The position numbers and the translations under genes are program-made. The notes under the pieces are model-generated. The model was not told the origin of the DNA. It worked only from the letters and a program-made list of their open reading frames with translations, and searched no databases. Positions 53,881-63,560 of a DNA stretch of 64,000 nt are shown here, piece after piece (within the stretch, counting starts at the first letter, position 1; each line of letters opens with the position of its first letter). This DNA is from Planococcus kocurii (GTDB lineage Bacteria > Bacillota > Bacilli > Bacillales_A > Planococcaceae), in contig NZ_CP013661.2 of NCBI RefSeq assembly GCF_001465835.2, forward strand, positions 2,844,501 to 2,908,500, read 5' to 3'.

Positions 53881-53908
53881 ATTATACGGAATGACACTAT
53901 TTTTTCAA
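53881..53908 (-). promoter_or_regulatory. SigA promoter of the pot operon
   Basis: Minus-strand TTGAAA (53903-53908), 16 bases, TATAAT (53881-53886), about 85 bases before the regulator start. Confidence 0.7.
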
Positions 53909-54197
53909 GCCGAAAATTATTTTCAATAAAGGATTGTTATCTATTGCAATTTACTAGCAACTTTTACTATCATAGAGAAAGTGTGAAATAATAAATAAAC
54001 GAGATAATAATGATATGATAGATAGTAGGGAGATAGCTGATTTTATTGGCAACCAATTTTAACATACATGGTGCTCCTGCATGGTTACGAAATCGCTAAG
54101 CCAATTAACTTAAAGCAAACATTTATAAGTGGAATTTTCAAGTGAATGCATATAAAAATATACAAACAGTTCGACCCAAACTCTAGGAGTGATCAAT
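53909..54197. other. AT-rich intergenic region
   Basis: About 290 bases with no gene. The stretch GGCAACCA...TGGTGC (54044-54075) looks slightly like part of a SAM riboswitch, but the rest of that fold is missing. Otherwise only AT-rich promoter-like sequence is visible. Confidence 0.5.
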
Positions 54198-54494
54198 GTG
54201 AACGGAAAAATGAATTTCTTTCTTGACCCTAAAAACCGGGTCATTCAAAAATCTTCAATTATGAACTACAAACAAGACCAGCAAGGATTGTATCTTGTAG
54301 CCGACAAGCGATTTATCAACTGGATGGATGTCCATACGTATTGTCATACGTGTTTGGCAGCTTTGACTTTTGATGACGAATTTGATGCAAGTTATTGCGC
54401 GAGTTGCAACGAATGGCGAGAAGAACCATGTACAGATATTAGTTGCGAGTATTGTGAAAACCGTCCAAAACGTCCATTAGATCCCCGCCGATAA
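54198..54494 (+). CDS. Cysteine-rich small protein, possible zinc binder
   Basis: 98-aa soluble protein, family not recognised. Cysteines occur as CHTC, CASC, then CTDISCEYC, enough for two zinc sites in the pattern CxxC-(x)-CxxC plus CxxxxCxxC, with neighbouring His (HTYCH). The tail is basic (RPKRPLDPRR). Start choice: the AGGAGTG site fits GTG 54198; an upstream GTG (54189) is part of that site, and the only ATG there (54196) is out of frame and followed at once by TGA. Own terminator right after the stop. A regulatory or nucleic-acid-binding job is possible but unproven. Confidence 0.75.
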   Translation: MNGKMNFFLDPKNRVIQKSSIMNYKQDQQGLYLVADKRFINWMDVHTYCHTCLAALTFDDEFDASYCASCNEWREEPCTDISCEYCENRPKRPLDPRR

Positions 54495-54510
54495 GCGGGT
54501 TTTTTTATTT
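54484..54510 (+). terminator. Terminator after the Cys-rich gene
   Basis: CCCGC, loop, GCGGG then TTTTTTTATTT; the stop codon lies in the loop. Confidence 0.8.
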
Positions 54511-54654
54511 ATTGAAATAAGTTTATCAACTCACGTACACGGTACTAGCGAATGCGATAACTTTTTCGATTAGTTTGCAAAAATTTAACAAGCATTGATG
54601 TAGCTAGGATGATCTATGTTAAAATAAAGCCACTTGAACAGTTGGAGGATGGAT

Positions 54655-55314
54655 ATGAAAAAAGAATTTGTAGTCATTGGACTTGGCCGTTTTGGCGGTA
54701 GTATTGTAAGAGAATTGATTGAACAAGACGCAGATGTAATGGCAATTGATAAAGACTCAGAGCGAGTCGATGAATACGCTTCGATCGCAACGCAAGCTGT
54801 TGTGGCCGACACAACAGACGAGGCAGTGTTAAAATCGCTAGGTATCCGGAATTTTGAACATGTTATTGTGGCCATCGGTGAAAACATCCAGGCGAGTATT
54901 TTAACAACATTGATGTTAAAAGAAATTGGTGTAAAGAAAATTACGGTAAAGGCGCAAAATGACTATCACGCGAAAGTATTGAATAAAATCGGTGCGGATA
55001 AAGTGGTTCATCCCGAACGTGACATGGGCATTCGGATTGCGCATAATATTCTTTCTAACAACGTATTGGATTACTTGGAGCTATCGGATGAACATTCTAT
55101 TATGGAGATCAAAGCAAATCATAAACTTGCAGGCTACACCTTGATCGGTCTCGATATTCGGGCGCGTTATGGCATTAATATTGTGGCCATTAAAAGAGGA
55201 GACGATATTATCGTTTCTCCGCAAGCAGACATGGAAATTGAACAAGAAGATATCTTAATCATCATCGGTTCTGATGCAGATATTAATCGGTTCGAGAAAA
55301 AAATGATGAATTAG
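54655..55314 (+). CDS. ktrC: KtrA/KtrC-type regulator of K+ uptake
   Basis: 219-aa cytoplasmic ring subunit that gates Ktr K+ channels. RCK_N domain with VIGLGRFGGSIVRELIEQ (NAD/ATP-binding loop GxGxxG) and AIDKDSERV; RCK_C domain (about 135-219) with YTLIGLDIRARYGINIVAI and EQEDILIIIGSD, which in B. subtilis KtrA/KtrC binds c-di-AMP. GGAGG is six bases before ATG 54655; earlier in-frame starts overlap that site. KtrC versus KtrA is decided by position next to rnjA as in B. subtilis. The channel half is at 21410. Confidence 0.9.
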   Translation: MKKEFVVIGLGRFGGSIVRELIEQDADVMAIDKDSERVDEYASIATQAVVADTTDEAVLKSLGIRNFEHVIVAIGENIQASILTTLMLKEIGVKKITVKAQNDYHAKVLNKIGADKVVHPERDMGIRIAHNILSNNVLDYLELSDEHSIMEIKANHKLAGYTLIGLDIRARYGINIVAIKRGDDIIVSPQADMEIEQEDILIIIGSDADINRFEKKMMN

Positions 55315-55318
55315 TAGA

Positions 55319-55355
55319 AAGACCCGTAAAAGAAAGTGATTCTTTTACGGGTCTT
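55319..55355 (+). terminator. Terminator after ktrC
   Basis: AAGACCCGTAAAAG / CTTTTACGGGTCTT hairpin with a nine-base loop; short T tract only. Confidence 0.7.
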
Positions 55356-55374
55356 CATGCGTTTAGGAAGAATA

Positions 55375-55414
55375 AAAAAGGTGTGTGGGAAGTTACTCCC
55401 ACACACCTTTTAAA
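55375..55414. terminator. Bidirectional terminator, mainly for rnjA
   Basis: AAAAAGGTGTGTGGGA, six-base loop, TCCCACACACCTTTT; on the minus strand it follows the rnjA stop by about 10 bases and ends in TTTTTATT. Confidence 0.85.
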
Positions 55415-55424
55415 TGCCATCTTA

Positions 55425-57092
55425 TTAAACTTCCATAATTACTGGCAAAATCATTGGACGACGTTTTGTTTTTTCATACAAATACGGTCCAAGAACATCA
55501 GAAATATCATTTTTCAATTCTGCCCAGTCCGTATTTTTGCTATGAATTTTTTTGTTTAAGTGACGATTAAGCATTTGCTGAGCTTCGTAAATCATTGTAC
55601 CTGACTCACGCATGTAAACAAATCCACGTGAAATAATATCAGGACCCGAAACCATTTTGTTCTTTTGCATATCCACACTTACAACAACGATAACTAAACC
55701 TTCTTCAGAAAGAACACGACGATCACGTAACACAATGTTGCCAATGTCGCCGATTCCACTACCGTCGATATAAACATCACCGGAAGGAACGCGCCCCGCA
55801 ATAGAAGCTTCATCTTGACCTAAAGCAAGAACTTCACCATTTTCCATAATGAATGTGTTTTCTAATGGAACATCACATTCAACAGCTAAACCGGCATGTG
55901 TTTTTAACATACGGTATTCACCATGAATTGGCATAAAGTATTTTGGTTTAATCAAACGAAGCATTAATTTGTTTTCAGGCTCTGAACCGTGACCAGACGT
56001 ATGGATGTTGTTAAGCGATCCGTGAATAACGTCTGCGCCGGCACGGAACAATAAATTGATTGTTCGGTTGACGCTACTCGTATTGCCCGGAATTGGCGAA
56101 GATGAGAAGACAACCGTATCATTTGGTTGAATTTGGATTTGACGGTGAGTCCCGTTGGCAATTCTTGAAAGAGCAGCCATTGGTTCGCCTTGTGAACCGG
56201 TACATAAAATAAGTACTTCGTTAGCAGGTAGACGGTTCAAGGTTTGTGTATCCACAAACGCATCTTCAGGCGCGTTAATATAACCAAGCTCGCGACCAAT
56301 CGTCATAGCGTTATCCATACTACGGCCGAAAACAGCTATTTTGCGTCCTTGTGCCACGGCTTCATCTGTCACTTGTTGCAGACGATAAATGTTTGAAGCG
56401 AAAGTAGCAAAAATCAAACGACCATCGACTTTTCTCATAATGTCTTTAATCGTTTCGCCGACTTTTCGTTCAGACATCGTGAAGTCAGGAACTTCAGCGT
56501 TGGTACTATCGGATAGAAGACAAAGAACACCTTCGCTACCGATTTGAGCCATTTTCAATAAATTGGCAGGCTCTCCTACAGGCGTGAAATCAAATTTAAA
56601 ATCACCTGTATGGACAATATTGCCGGGCGGTGTTTTTACAACTACACCAAATGCATCAGGAATACTGTGAGTTGTACGGAAAAAGCTAACGGCCGTCTTC
56701 CGGAACTTGATGACATCTTCTTCTTCGATTTCAGTCATTTTTGTTTGACGCAATAAACCGTGTTCTTCTAGCTTTTTACGTAATAAGCCTAATGCTAGTT
56801 TTCCGCCATATACAGGAATATTTATCTTTTTAAGTAAGTAAGGAATACCGCCGATATGATCTTCATGGCCGTGTGTAATGAAAAGACCTTTGATCTTATC
56901 GACGTTTTTTACTAAGTACGTGTAATCCGGAATAACGTAATCGATTCCGAGCAAATCGTCTTCCGGAAATTTAATGCCGGCATCAATTAGGATAATTTCA
57001 TCCTGAAATTGAACACCATACGTATTTTTGCCGATTTCACCCAGTCCGCCGAGTGCAAAAACAGCTGTTTGATCATTTTTAACGAATTTCAT
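55425..57092 (-). CDS. rnjA: Ribonuclease J1
   Basis: 5'-to-3' exo- and endoribonuclease central to mRNA decay, 555 aa. Metallo-beta-lactamase core with [14 protein letters not shown] (zinc ligands His74, His76, Asp78, His79), the later HTGDFKFD, and the beta-CASP domain (about 210-370) with [16 protein letters not shown] and SSSPIPGN, then [11 protein letters not shown] and PIHGEYRML. The C-terminal domain is full length. It starts two bases after the rpoY stop with only a weak site, so it is translationally coupled. Partner RNase J2 is not here. Confidence 0.97.
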   Translation of the reverse strand: MKFVKNDQTAVFALGGLGEIGKNTYGVQFQDEIILIDAGIKFPEDDLLGIDYVIPDYTYLVKNVDKIKGLFITHGHEDHIGGIPYLLKKINIPVYGGKLALGLLRKKLEEHGLLRQTKMTEIEEEDVIKFRKTAVSFFRTTHSIPDAFGVVVKTPPGNIVHTGDFKFDFTPVGEPANLLKMAQIGSEGVLCLLSDSTNAEVPDFTMSERKVGETIKDIMRKVDGRLIFATFASNIYRLQQVTDEAVAQGRKIAVFGRSMDNAMTIGRELGYINAPEDAFVDTQTLNRLPANEVLILCTGSQGEPMAALSRIANGTHRQIQIQPNDTVVFSSSPIPGNTSSVNRTINLLFRAGADVIHGSLNNIHTSGHGSEPENKLMLRLIKPKYFMPIHGEYRMLKTHAGLAVECDVPLENTFIMENGEVLALGQDEASIAGRVPSGDVYIDGSGIGDIGNIVLRDRRVLSEEGLVIVVVSVDMQKNKMVSGPDIISRGFVYMRESGTMIYEAQQMLNRHLNKKIHSKNTDWAELKNDISDVLGPYLYEKTKRRPMILPVIMEV

Positions 57093-57094
57093 CG

Positions 57095-57307
57095 TTATTC
57101 GATGCTCTCAACTTCGTAATTTTGACTAGCTTGTTCATACTCAAGGTGATTGCCTTCAAGTAGTTGAACAAGTTCAATATTGTAGTCACGATCTTTTAAA
57201 TGGTGTCGGACTTCGCGCTCGGATGCTGCTTCCACATAAAGGCTTTGTGTATTTTCACGAACAGGTACTTCAAAACGGTTTTCTTGGTAGTATACTTTAA
57301 AAATCAT
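57095..57307 (-). CDS. rpoY: RNA polymerase epsilon subunit
   Basis: 70-aa small subunit of Firmicute RNA polymerase (formerly YkzG). [20 protein letters not shown], quoted at its limit, and [20 protein letters not shown] match the family. ATG 57307 follows AAAGGAGAG at seven bases; an upstream in-frame start (57334) lacks a site. Cotranscribed with rnjA in the same order as in B. subtilis. Confidence 0.93.
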   Translation of the reverse strand: MIFKVYYQENRFEVPVRENTQSLYVEAASEREVRHHLKDRDYNIELVQLLEGNHLEYEQASQNYEVESIE

Positions 57308-57385
57308 TGTTTGCTCTCCTTTTTCCACGCTCAAATAGATGCACTTCCTTTATATTATCATGACATTAGACTAAAATAAAGAATA

Positions 57386-57413
57386 GCCCTCCTTATTTAT
57401 AAAGAAGGGCTAA
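57386..57413 (-). terminator. Terminator of the 23-aa micro-gene
   Basis: Minus strand AGCCCTTCTTTAT / ATAAGGAGGGCT hairpin followed by ATTCTTTATTTT; six bases after the micro-gene stop. Confidence 0.6.
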
Positions 57414-57418
57414 AACGT

Positions 57419-57490
57419 TTATGCGATTTTCTTTTTATTCATGATGCCATTGAGCTGTCTGAGAAGTTTTCTTTTCAACCGTTTCAGCAT
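57419..57490 (-). CDS. Possible 23-aa basic micro-protein
   Basis: Frame MLKRLKRKLLRQLNGIMNKK..., 23 residues with eleven Lys/Arg and regularly spaced Leu/Ile, predicting a basic amphipathic helix. A good AAGGAGTGG site lies five bases before the ATG, and a hairpin with T-rich tail (57386-57413) follows the stop by six bases, so it looks like a complete tiny gene upstream of rpoY-rnjA. No family recognised. The alternative is a non-coding leader or small RNA in which the frame is chance. Confidence 0.5.
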   Translation of the reverse strand: MLKRLKRKLLRQLNGIMNKKKIA

Positions 57491-57593
57491 GGCTAACCAC
57501 TCCTTAACGCGATTATACTGCGTTTTCTGACAATTGTAAAGAAGCTGAACCTGTGTATTCAACCCTAATTATATTAAGAATGGAGATTCTAAA

Positions 57594-58364
57594 ATGCCGA
57601 AATTATTATTGCTAGATATCGATGGAACTTTGTTGGATTCACACAAAAAACTACCGGCTTCTGCAAAAGAAGCACTGCAACAAGCACGATTGAATGGACA
57701 TGACTTAGCCATTGCCACTGGACGCGGACCATTTATGATTACTTCTATTCTAGAAGAACTAAAAATCGATACGTACATTACGTTCAACGGACAGTACATC
57801 TCACATAACAACAAAGTGGTTCATAAGCAAGCAATCGAAGCTAAAATGCTAAATGAAATTCTTGCGTATGCAGAGCAACGCAATCATCCCATTGTCTTTA
57901 TGAACGAAGAGAAAATGGTATCTTCTATCGATTTCCATCCGGATATTGAAGAAAGTATACAGACGCTGAAAATACCGCATCCTGAAACAGAGAAAGATTT
58001 TCATTTGAATCACGAAGTCTACCAAGCACTGGTGTTCTGTGAAAAAGAAGAAGAACAGCAATACCACGATGCATTTAAAGAAGTAGACTTTGTCCGCTGG
58101 CACCGCGTCTCTTGTGATATTTCACCAAAAGGTGGTACTAAGGCAAGCGGAATTAAAAAGTTGATCCGCGCAACAGGTCACTCTATTGAAGACACAATCG
58201 CATTTGGTGATGGTTTGAACGATTTAGACATGATGGATGTCGCCGGATATAGTGTCGCAATGGCAAATGGTCACGAAGAAACCAAAAAACGCGCATCCTA
58301 TGTAACGGAACACGTAGACAACGACGGTCTAGCAAAAGCGTTCAAGCATTTAAAATTAATTTGA
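57594..58364 (+). CDS. ykrA: Cof-type HAD-superfamily phosphatase (YkrA-like)
   Basis: 256-aa phosphatase of HAD subfamily IIB. Motif I LLLDIDGTLLDS (nucleophile Asp), motif II IATGRG, a C2B cap (about 85-185) with a Glu/Lys-rich loop, motif III Lys in GTKASGIKKL, motif IV IAFGDGLNDLDMMDVAG. Comparable to B. subtilis YkrA in size and position between rnjA-rpoY and def. Substrate probably a sugar phosphate or flavin phosphate. AATGGAGATTC site. Confidence 0.88.
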   Translation: MPKLLLLDIDGTLLDSHKKLPASAKEALQQARLNGHDLAIATGRGPFMITSILEELKIDTYITFNGQYISHNNKVVHKQAIEAKMLNEILAYAEQRNHPIVFMNEEKMVSSIDFHPDIEESIQTLKIPHPETEKDFHLNHEVYQALVFCEKEEEQQYHDAFKEVDFVRWHRVSCDISPKGGTKASGIKKLIRATGHSIEDTIAFGDGLNDLDMMDVAGYSVAMANGHEETKKRASYVTEHVDNDGLAKAFKHLKLI

Positions 58365-58410
58365 CAAAGAAAAGCGAAAGCGCCTGTTCGAGCTAGGTGC
58401 TTGAGCATAT
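58364..58410. repeat. Fragment resembling the end of the intergenic palindromic repeat
   Basis: GAAAAGCGAAAGCGCC followed by GAGCTAGG after ykrA. Its complement ends GGCGCTTTCGCTTTTC, similar to the ends GCGCTTTTC of the unit at 3666-3830. Only an edge fragment is present; the relationship is inferred. Confidence 0.35.
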
Positions 58411-58418
58411 AGAATAAA

Positions 58419-58451
58419 AAAGAGACGCGGCTTATTCAGCCGCGTCTCTTC
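58419..58451 (-). terminator. Terminator overlapping the end of def
   Basis: Minus strand GGAAGAGACGCGGC, seven-base loop, GCCGCGTCTCTTTTTTATTC. The def stop codon lies in the loop, so the last codons of def form the left arm. Confidence 0.85.
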
Positions 58452-58998
58452 CGATTACAATCGCATTTTCAATTTCAGCGAAAGGATTTGTTGGATTGAT
58501 GTGATCGAAGAACATGACTCCATTCAAATGATCAAGTTCATGCTGGAATGCAATAGCAGGTAACCCTGTCAAACGAATTTTGAATTCTTCACCATCTGGA
58601 TTAAAAGCTTTAACGGTAATTCGCGCATATCTTGGAACATATCCAGGAACTGCACGATCAACGGACAAACAACCTTCTCCAGCAGCTAAATAAGCTTTTT
58701 CTATAGAGTGACTGACTATTTTAGGATTAATGGCAACGAGACTAAGATCTTCTCCTGTACTCTCGTCAAAATGCAAAGCGAACATTCGTTTTGCTTCATT
58801 TATTTGAGGGGCTGCAATACCAACACCGGGACGCAAATCATATTTTTCAGCCAGTTCATCGTCTTGGCTGTCAACTACATATTCCATAAGGTCTTTACTC
58901 AATTGACGATCTTCCTGAGACAGTGGAAATTTCACTTCTTCAGAACGTTTTCTGAGTGTAGGATGACCTTCGCGTATTATATCTTTCATTCGTATCAA
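58432..58998 (-). CDS. def: Peptide deformylase
   Basis: Removes formyl from nascent N-termini; 188 aa, type 2 (Gram-positive) deformylase. Motif 1 PGVGIAAPQI (GxGxAAxQ), motif 2 AGEGCLSV (EGCLS, metal Cys), motif 3 AFQHELDHLNGVMF (HExxH). Start: TTG 58998 fits the AAAGGATG site (about seven bases) and gives MIRMKDI, parallel to MITMENI in B. subtilis YkrB/DefB; ATG 58989 would be 16 bases from the site. A TTG start with in-frame ATG three codons later. Confidence 0.95.
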   Translation of the reverse strand: MIRMKDIIREGHPTLRKRSEEVKFPLSQEDRQLSKDLMEYVVDSQDDELAEKYDLRPGVGIAAPQINEAKRMFALHFDESTGEDLSLVAINPKIVSHSIEKAYLAAGEGCLSVDRAVPGYVPRYARITVKAFNPDGEEFKIRLTGLPAIAFQHELDHLNGVMFFDHINPTNPFAEIENAIVIGRDAAE

Positions 58999-59144
58999 CT
59001 GATTTCATCCTTTCAAATGTCTTGCTATGTATTTTATTATAACGCAATTTTTCTATTTTGAAAAAAGAAAAAGCTGCAAAGCGTAGTTGTATTTTCCGTA
59101 TGTGCATACTATAGTTAATTCATGGGAATTAAGGAGTGAACTAG

Positions 59145-59789
59145 ATGAAAAAAACAGCCGTAGCGTTAAGTTTTTTCGTAATTTTTTTGTTAACTGCTTG
59201 TTCAGGTTCAGGAATTCGCGGAGATTTAGATCAAGTACTTAACGATACTTTCGATGCGGAAGAGGAGTACCGTGCAGTGCAAGACGATTTGGAAAAGCGG
59301 GAGAAAACAGAACAACAATTGTTTGAAGAAATTATGGCATTGACACAAGAAGAGCAAGACCAAGTAGCTAAACAAGCACAAACTGCGCTTGATTCGGCAG
59401 ACGAACGTCTAGAGTTCTTAAAAACTGAAAAAGAATCAATGCAGTCTGCAGAAGAAAATTTCACTGACATTGATAAAGTGATCAAAGCTGCCGAAGAAGT
59501 AGCTGTAAAAGCAGACGTGGAAGCGCTGAAGGCAAAAATGAAAGAACGCTTCACAGCTCATTCGGAGTTTACGAAAGCTTATGAAAAGTTGATAGAAAGA
59601 CAAAAAGAATTGTATGAGATGTTGAAGAAGGAAGAAACTACGTTGCAACTGCTTCAAGAAAAAGCTGCGGAAGTAAATGAACAAAACGAACAAGTTCAAC
59701 TGGCTGTTACAGCATTTAACGAAGTAACCAAACAGGTCAATGAATTAAAAGATGCCACAATGAAAAAAATAGATGAAAGTGAGGAATAA
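59145..59789 (+). CDS. ykyA: YkyA-like coiled-coil lipoprotein
   Basis: 214-aa lipoprotein: signal MKKTAVALSFFVIFLLTACS with lipobox LTAC (Cys 19), then an almost wholly alpha-helical, coiled-coil mature part rich in Glu, Lys and Gln. Matches the YkyA family (putative cell-wall-binding lipoprotein) by design and by its place just before pdhA, as in B. subtilis. Transcribed alone: terminator after the stop and a separate promoter for pdhA. AAGGAGTGAACT site. Confidence 0.85.
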   Translation: MKKTAVALSFFVIFLLTACSGSGIRGDLDQVLNDTFDAEEEYRAVQDDLEKREKTEQQLFEEIMALTQEEQDQVAKQAQTALDSADERLEFLKTEKESMQSAEENFTDIDKVIKAAEEVAVKADVEALKAKMKERFTAHSEFTKAYEKLIERQKELYEMLKKEETTLQLLQEKAAEVNEQNEQVQLAVTAFNEVTKQVNELKDATMKKIDESEE

Positions 59790-59812
59790 GCGGCCTTTAT
59801 GGTCGCTTTTTC
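59788..59812 (+). terminator. Terminator after ykyA
   Basis: AAGCGGCC, TTTAT loop, GGTCGCTT and TTTTT; overlaps the stop codon. Confidence 0.8.
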
Positions 59813-59939
59813 TGTCCTATAAAAGATGTGTAAAAACGACTCTGTATTATAATACAGGGCATTAAACGAACTGATACAGTTCAAGAAAACAAAATTGTCA
59901 TGCAATTATTATTACTTAAAAATGTCAGGTTCTCTATGA

Positions 59940-61154
<1,215 letters not shown>

Positions 61155-61157
61155 GCC

Positions 61158-62135
61158 ATGGCACAATTAACAATGATCCAAGCAATTACCGACGCTCTGA
61201 AAACAGAGATGAAGAATGATGAAAACGTTCTTGTTTTCGGTGAAGATGTAGGAAATAACGGCGGTGTATTCCGCGCGACTGAAGGTCTACAAAAAGAATT
61301 CGGCGAAGACCGTGTTTTTGATACTCCTTTAGCTGAATCAGGTATTGGCGGTTTGGCTATTGGTTTAGCTTTGCAAGGATATCGTCCAGTTCCAGAAATT
61401 CAGTTTTTTGGATTTGTTTTTGAAGTAATGGATTCAATTAGCGGGCAAATGGCACGTATGCGTTTCCGCAGTGGTGGAAGCTTAACTTCTCCTGTAACAA
61501 TCCGCTCACCATTTGGTGGCGGTGTCCACACACCTGAAATGCATGCTGATTCATTAGAAGGATTGATGGCAGCTCAACCAGGTCTGAAAGTGGTTATTCC
61601 GTCTACACCTTATGATGCTAAAGGATTGTTGATTTCAGCAATTCGTGATAACGATCCTGTTATTTTCTTAGAGCACATGAAACTATACCGTTCATTCCGT
61701 CAAGAAGTACCTGAAGAAGAATACACAATTCCTTTAGGTAAAGCTGATGTGAAACGTGAAGGGAAAGACTTAACGATTATCGCTTATGGTGCAATGGTAC
61801 AAGAAAGTATCAAAGCTGCAGAAGAACTGGAAAAAGAAAATTATTCGGTTGAAGTGGTCGATCTTCGTACGATCCAACCGCTTGATATTGAAACAATCAT
61901 CGCATCAGTTGAAAAAACAGGTCGTGCTATGGTCGTTCAAGAAGCTCAAAAACAAGCTGGAATTGCAGCGAGTGTTGTAGCTGAAATTACAGACCGTGCC
62001 ATTCTTACTTTAGAAGCACCTGTTCTTCGTGTAACAGCACCAGATTCAATATTCCCATTCTCACAAGCGGAAGAAGTTTGGTTGCCAAATGCGAAGGATA
62101 TTATCGAAACAGCGAAGAAAGTTTTAACTTTTTAA
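61158..62135 (+). CDS. pdhB: Pyruvate dehydrogenase E1 beta subunit
   Basis: 325 aa, forms the E1 heterotetramer with PdhA. Blocks: [22 protein letters not shown], quoted in part, [41 protein letters not shown] (active-site His) and [21 protein letters not shown] site inside pdhA. Confidence 0.97.
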   Translation: MAQLTMIQAITDALKTEMKNDENVLVFGEDVGNNGGVFRATEGLQKEFGEDRVFDTPLAESGIGGLAIGLALQGYRPVPEIQFFGFVFEVMDSISGQMARMRFRSGGSLTSPVTIRSPFGGGVHTPEMHADSLEGLMAAQPGLKVVIPSTPYDAKGLLISAIRDNDPVIFLEHMKLYRSFRQEVPEEEYTIPLGKADVKREGKDLTIIAYGAMVQESIKAAEELEKENYSVEVVDLRTIQPLDIETIIASVEKTGRAMVVQEAQKQAGIAASVVAEITDRAILTLEAPVLRVTAPDSIFPFSQAEEVWLPNAKDIIETAKKVLTF

Positions 62136-62163
62136 ATTAGACAGAACCGAAAGGGTGATATAC

Positions 62164-63555
62164 ATGGCTTTTGAATTTCGTTTGCCGGATATCGGAGAAG
62201 GTATCCATGAAGGTGAAATCGTAAAATGGTTCGTAAAAGCGGGGGACACAATCGAAGAAGACGATATTCTTGTCGAAGTACAAAATGACAAGGCCGTTGT
62301 CGAAATTCCTTCACCCGTTTCAGGAACAGTTGAAGAAGTATTGGTGGCAGAAGGAACGGTTGCAGTAGTAGGCGATATTTTAGTTCGCATCGATGCACCG
62401 GACGCTGAAGAAATGAGTTTTAAAGGGAGTCACGGTGACAAAAAAGAAGTCGCTCCTGAAGTAAAAGAAGAAACAGAAGAACAAGTCCAAGCCGGTACAG
62501 CTGAATCTGGTGGAGATGTGGATAAAGCATCTGCTAAAGAAGAAGAACCGAAAAAACAAACAGGTGCTGGATCTCAACCACAGGCTGACTCAACAGAGGA
62601 GTCTGATCCGACTGCACGCGTAATTTCAATGCCGTCTGTTCGTAAATTTGCACGCGACAACGATGTCGATATTAAGCAAGTAACAGGATCTGGTAATAAT
62701 GGACGAGTGTTAAAAGAAGACGTGGAAGCGTTTAAGAACGGCGATCAAAAAGCAGCAACACCTGCAGTTTCTGAAGAAGTATCACAAGAAGTAACAGAAG
62801 AAAGCACTGATAAAGCAGCAGCTCCGAAAGCGGCAGTAGCTCCTGAAGGTGAATTCCCTGAAACGCGTGAGAAAATGTCAGGAATTCGTAAAGCAATCGC
62901 TAAAGCGATGGTTCATTCAAAACACACTGCTCCGCACGTAACCTTAATGGACGAAGTAGATGTGACAGAACTTGTAGCACATCGCAAAAAGTTCAAAGAC
63001 ATTGCAGCAGAAAAAGAAATCAAGTTAACGTATTTACCATATGTAGTAAAAGCGTTAGTCAGCACATTGCGTGAATTCCCAGCTTTAAACACATCGTTTG
63101 ATGATGAAACAAGCGAAGTGATTCAGAAGCATTATTTCAATATCGGAATTGCTGCAGATACAGAAAAAGGGTTAATGGTTCCGGTTATTAAAAATGCAGA
63201 CCGTAAATCAGTATTCGCTATTTCTGATGAAATCAATGGCTTAGCTACAAAAGCGCGTGATGGTAAATTATCAGCTGCTGAAATGAAAGGTGCATCATGC
63301 TCAATCACGAATATCGGTTCTGCTGGTGGACAATGGTTTACACCTGTTATTAATCATCCGGAAGTAGCGATTCTTGGAATTGGCCGAATCGCAGAGAAAC
63401 CTGTAATTAAAAATGGTGAAATTGTAGCGGCACCTGTGTTAGCATTGTCATTGAGCTTTGATCATAGAATGATCGATGGTGCAACAGCACAGCACGCATT
63501 AAATCATATTAAACGTTTATTAAGTGAACCTGAATTACTATTAATGGAGGCGTAA
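62164..63555 (+). CDS. pdhC: Dihydrolipoamide acetyltransferase (E2)
   Basis: 463-aa E2 core of the complex. One lipoyl domain (1-80; lipoylated Lys about 43 in [14 protein letters not shown]), an acidic Ala/Glu/Pro linker, the E1/E3-binding domain (about 155-190, [19 protein letters not shown], quoted within limit), a second linker, and the catalytic domain from about 232 with the active-site [13 protein letters not shown] (HxxxDG). Start ATG 62164 follows AAAGGGTG; a GTG three codons earlier is part of that site. Confidence 0.97.
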   Translation: MAFEFRLPDIGEGIHEGEIVKWFVKAGDTIEEDDILVEVQNDKAVVEIPSPVSGTVEEVLVAEGTVAVVGDILVRIDAPDAEEMSFKGSHGDKKEVAPEVKEETEEQVQAGTAESGGDVDKASAKEEEPKKQTGAGSQPQADSTEESDPTARVISMPSVRKFARDNDVDIKQVTGSGNNGRVLKEDVEAFKNGDQKAATPAVSEEVSQEVTEESTDKAAAPKAAVAPEGEFPETREKMSGIRKAIAKAMVHSKHTAPHVTLMDEVDVTELVAHRKKFKDIAAEKEIKLTYLPYVVKALVSTLREFPALNTSFDDETSEVIQKHYFNIGIAADTEKGLMVPVIKNADRKSVFAISDEINGLATKARDGKLSAAEMKGASCSITNIGSAGGQWFTPVINHPEVAILGIGRIAEKPVIKNGEIVAAPVLALSLSFDHRMIDGATAQHALNHIKRLLSEPELLLMEA

Positions 63556-63560
63556 AAATT

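Noticed and set aside
54020-54100. GGCAACCA...TGGTGC resembling part of a SAM (S-box) riboswitch
   Set aside because: The remaining conserved stems and an expression-platform terminator are absent, and the downstream gene is not a methionine gene.
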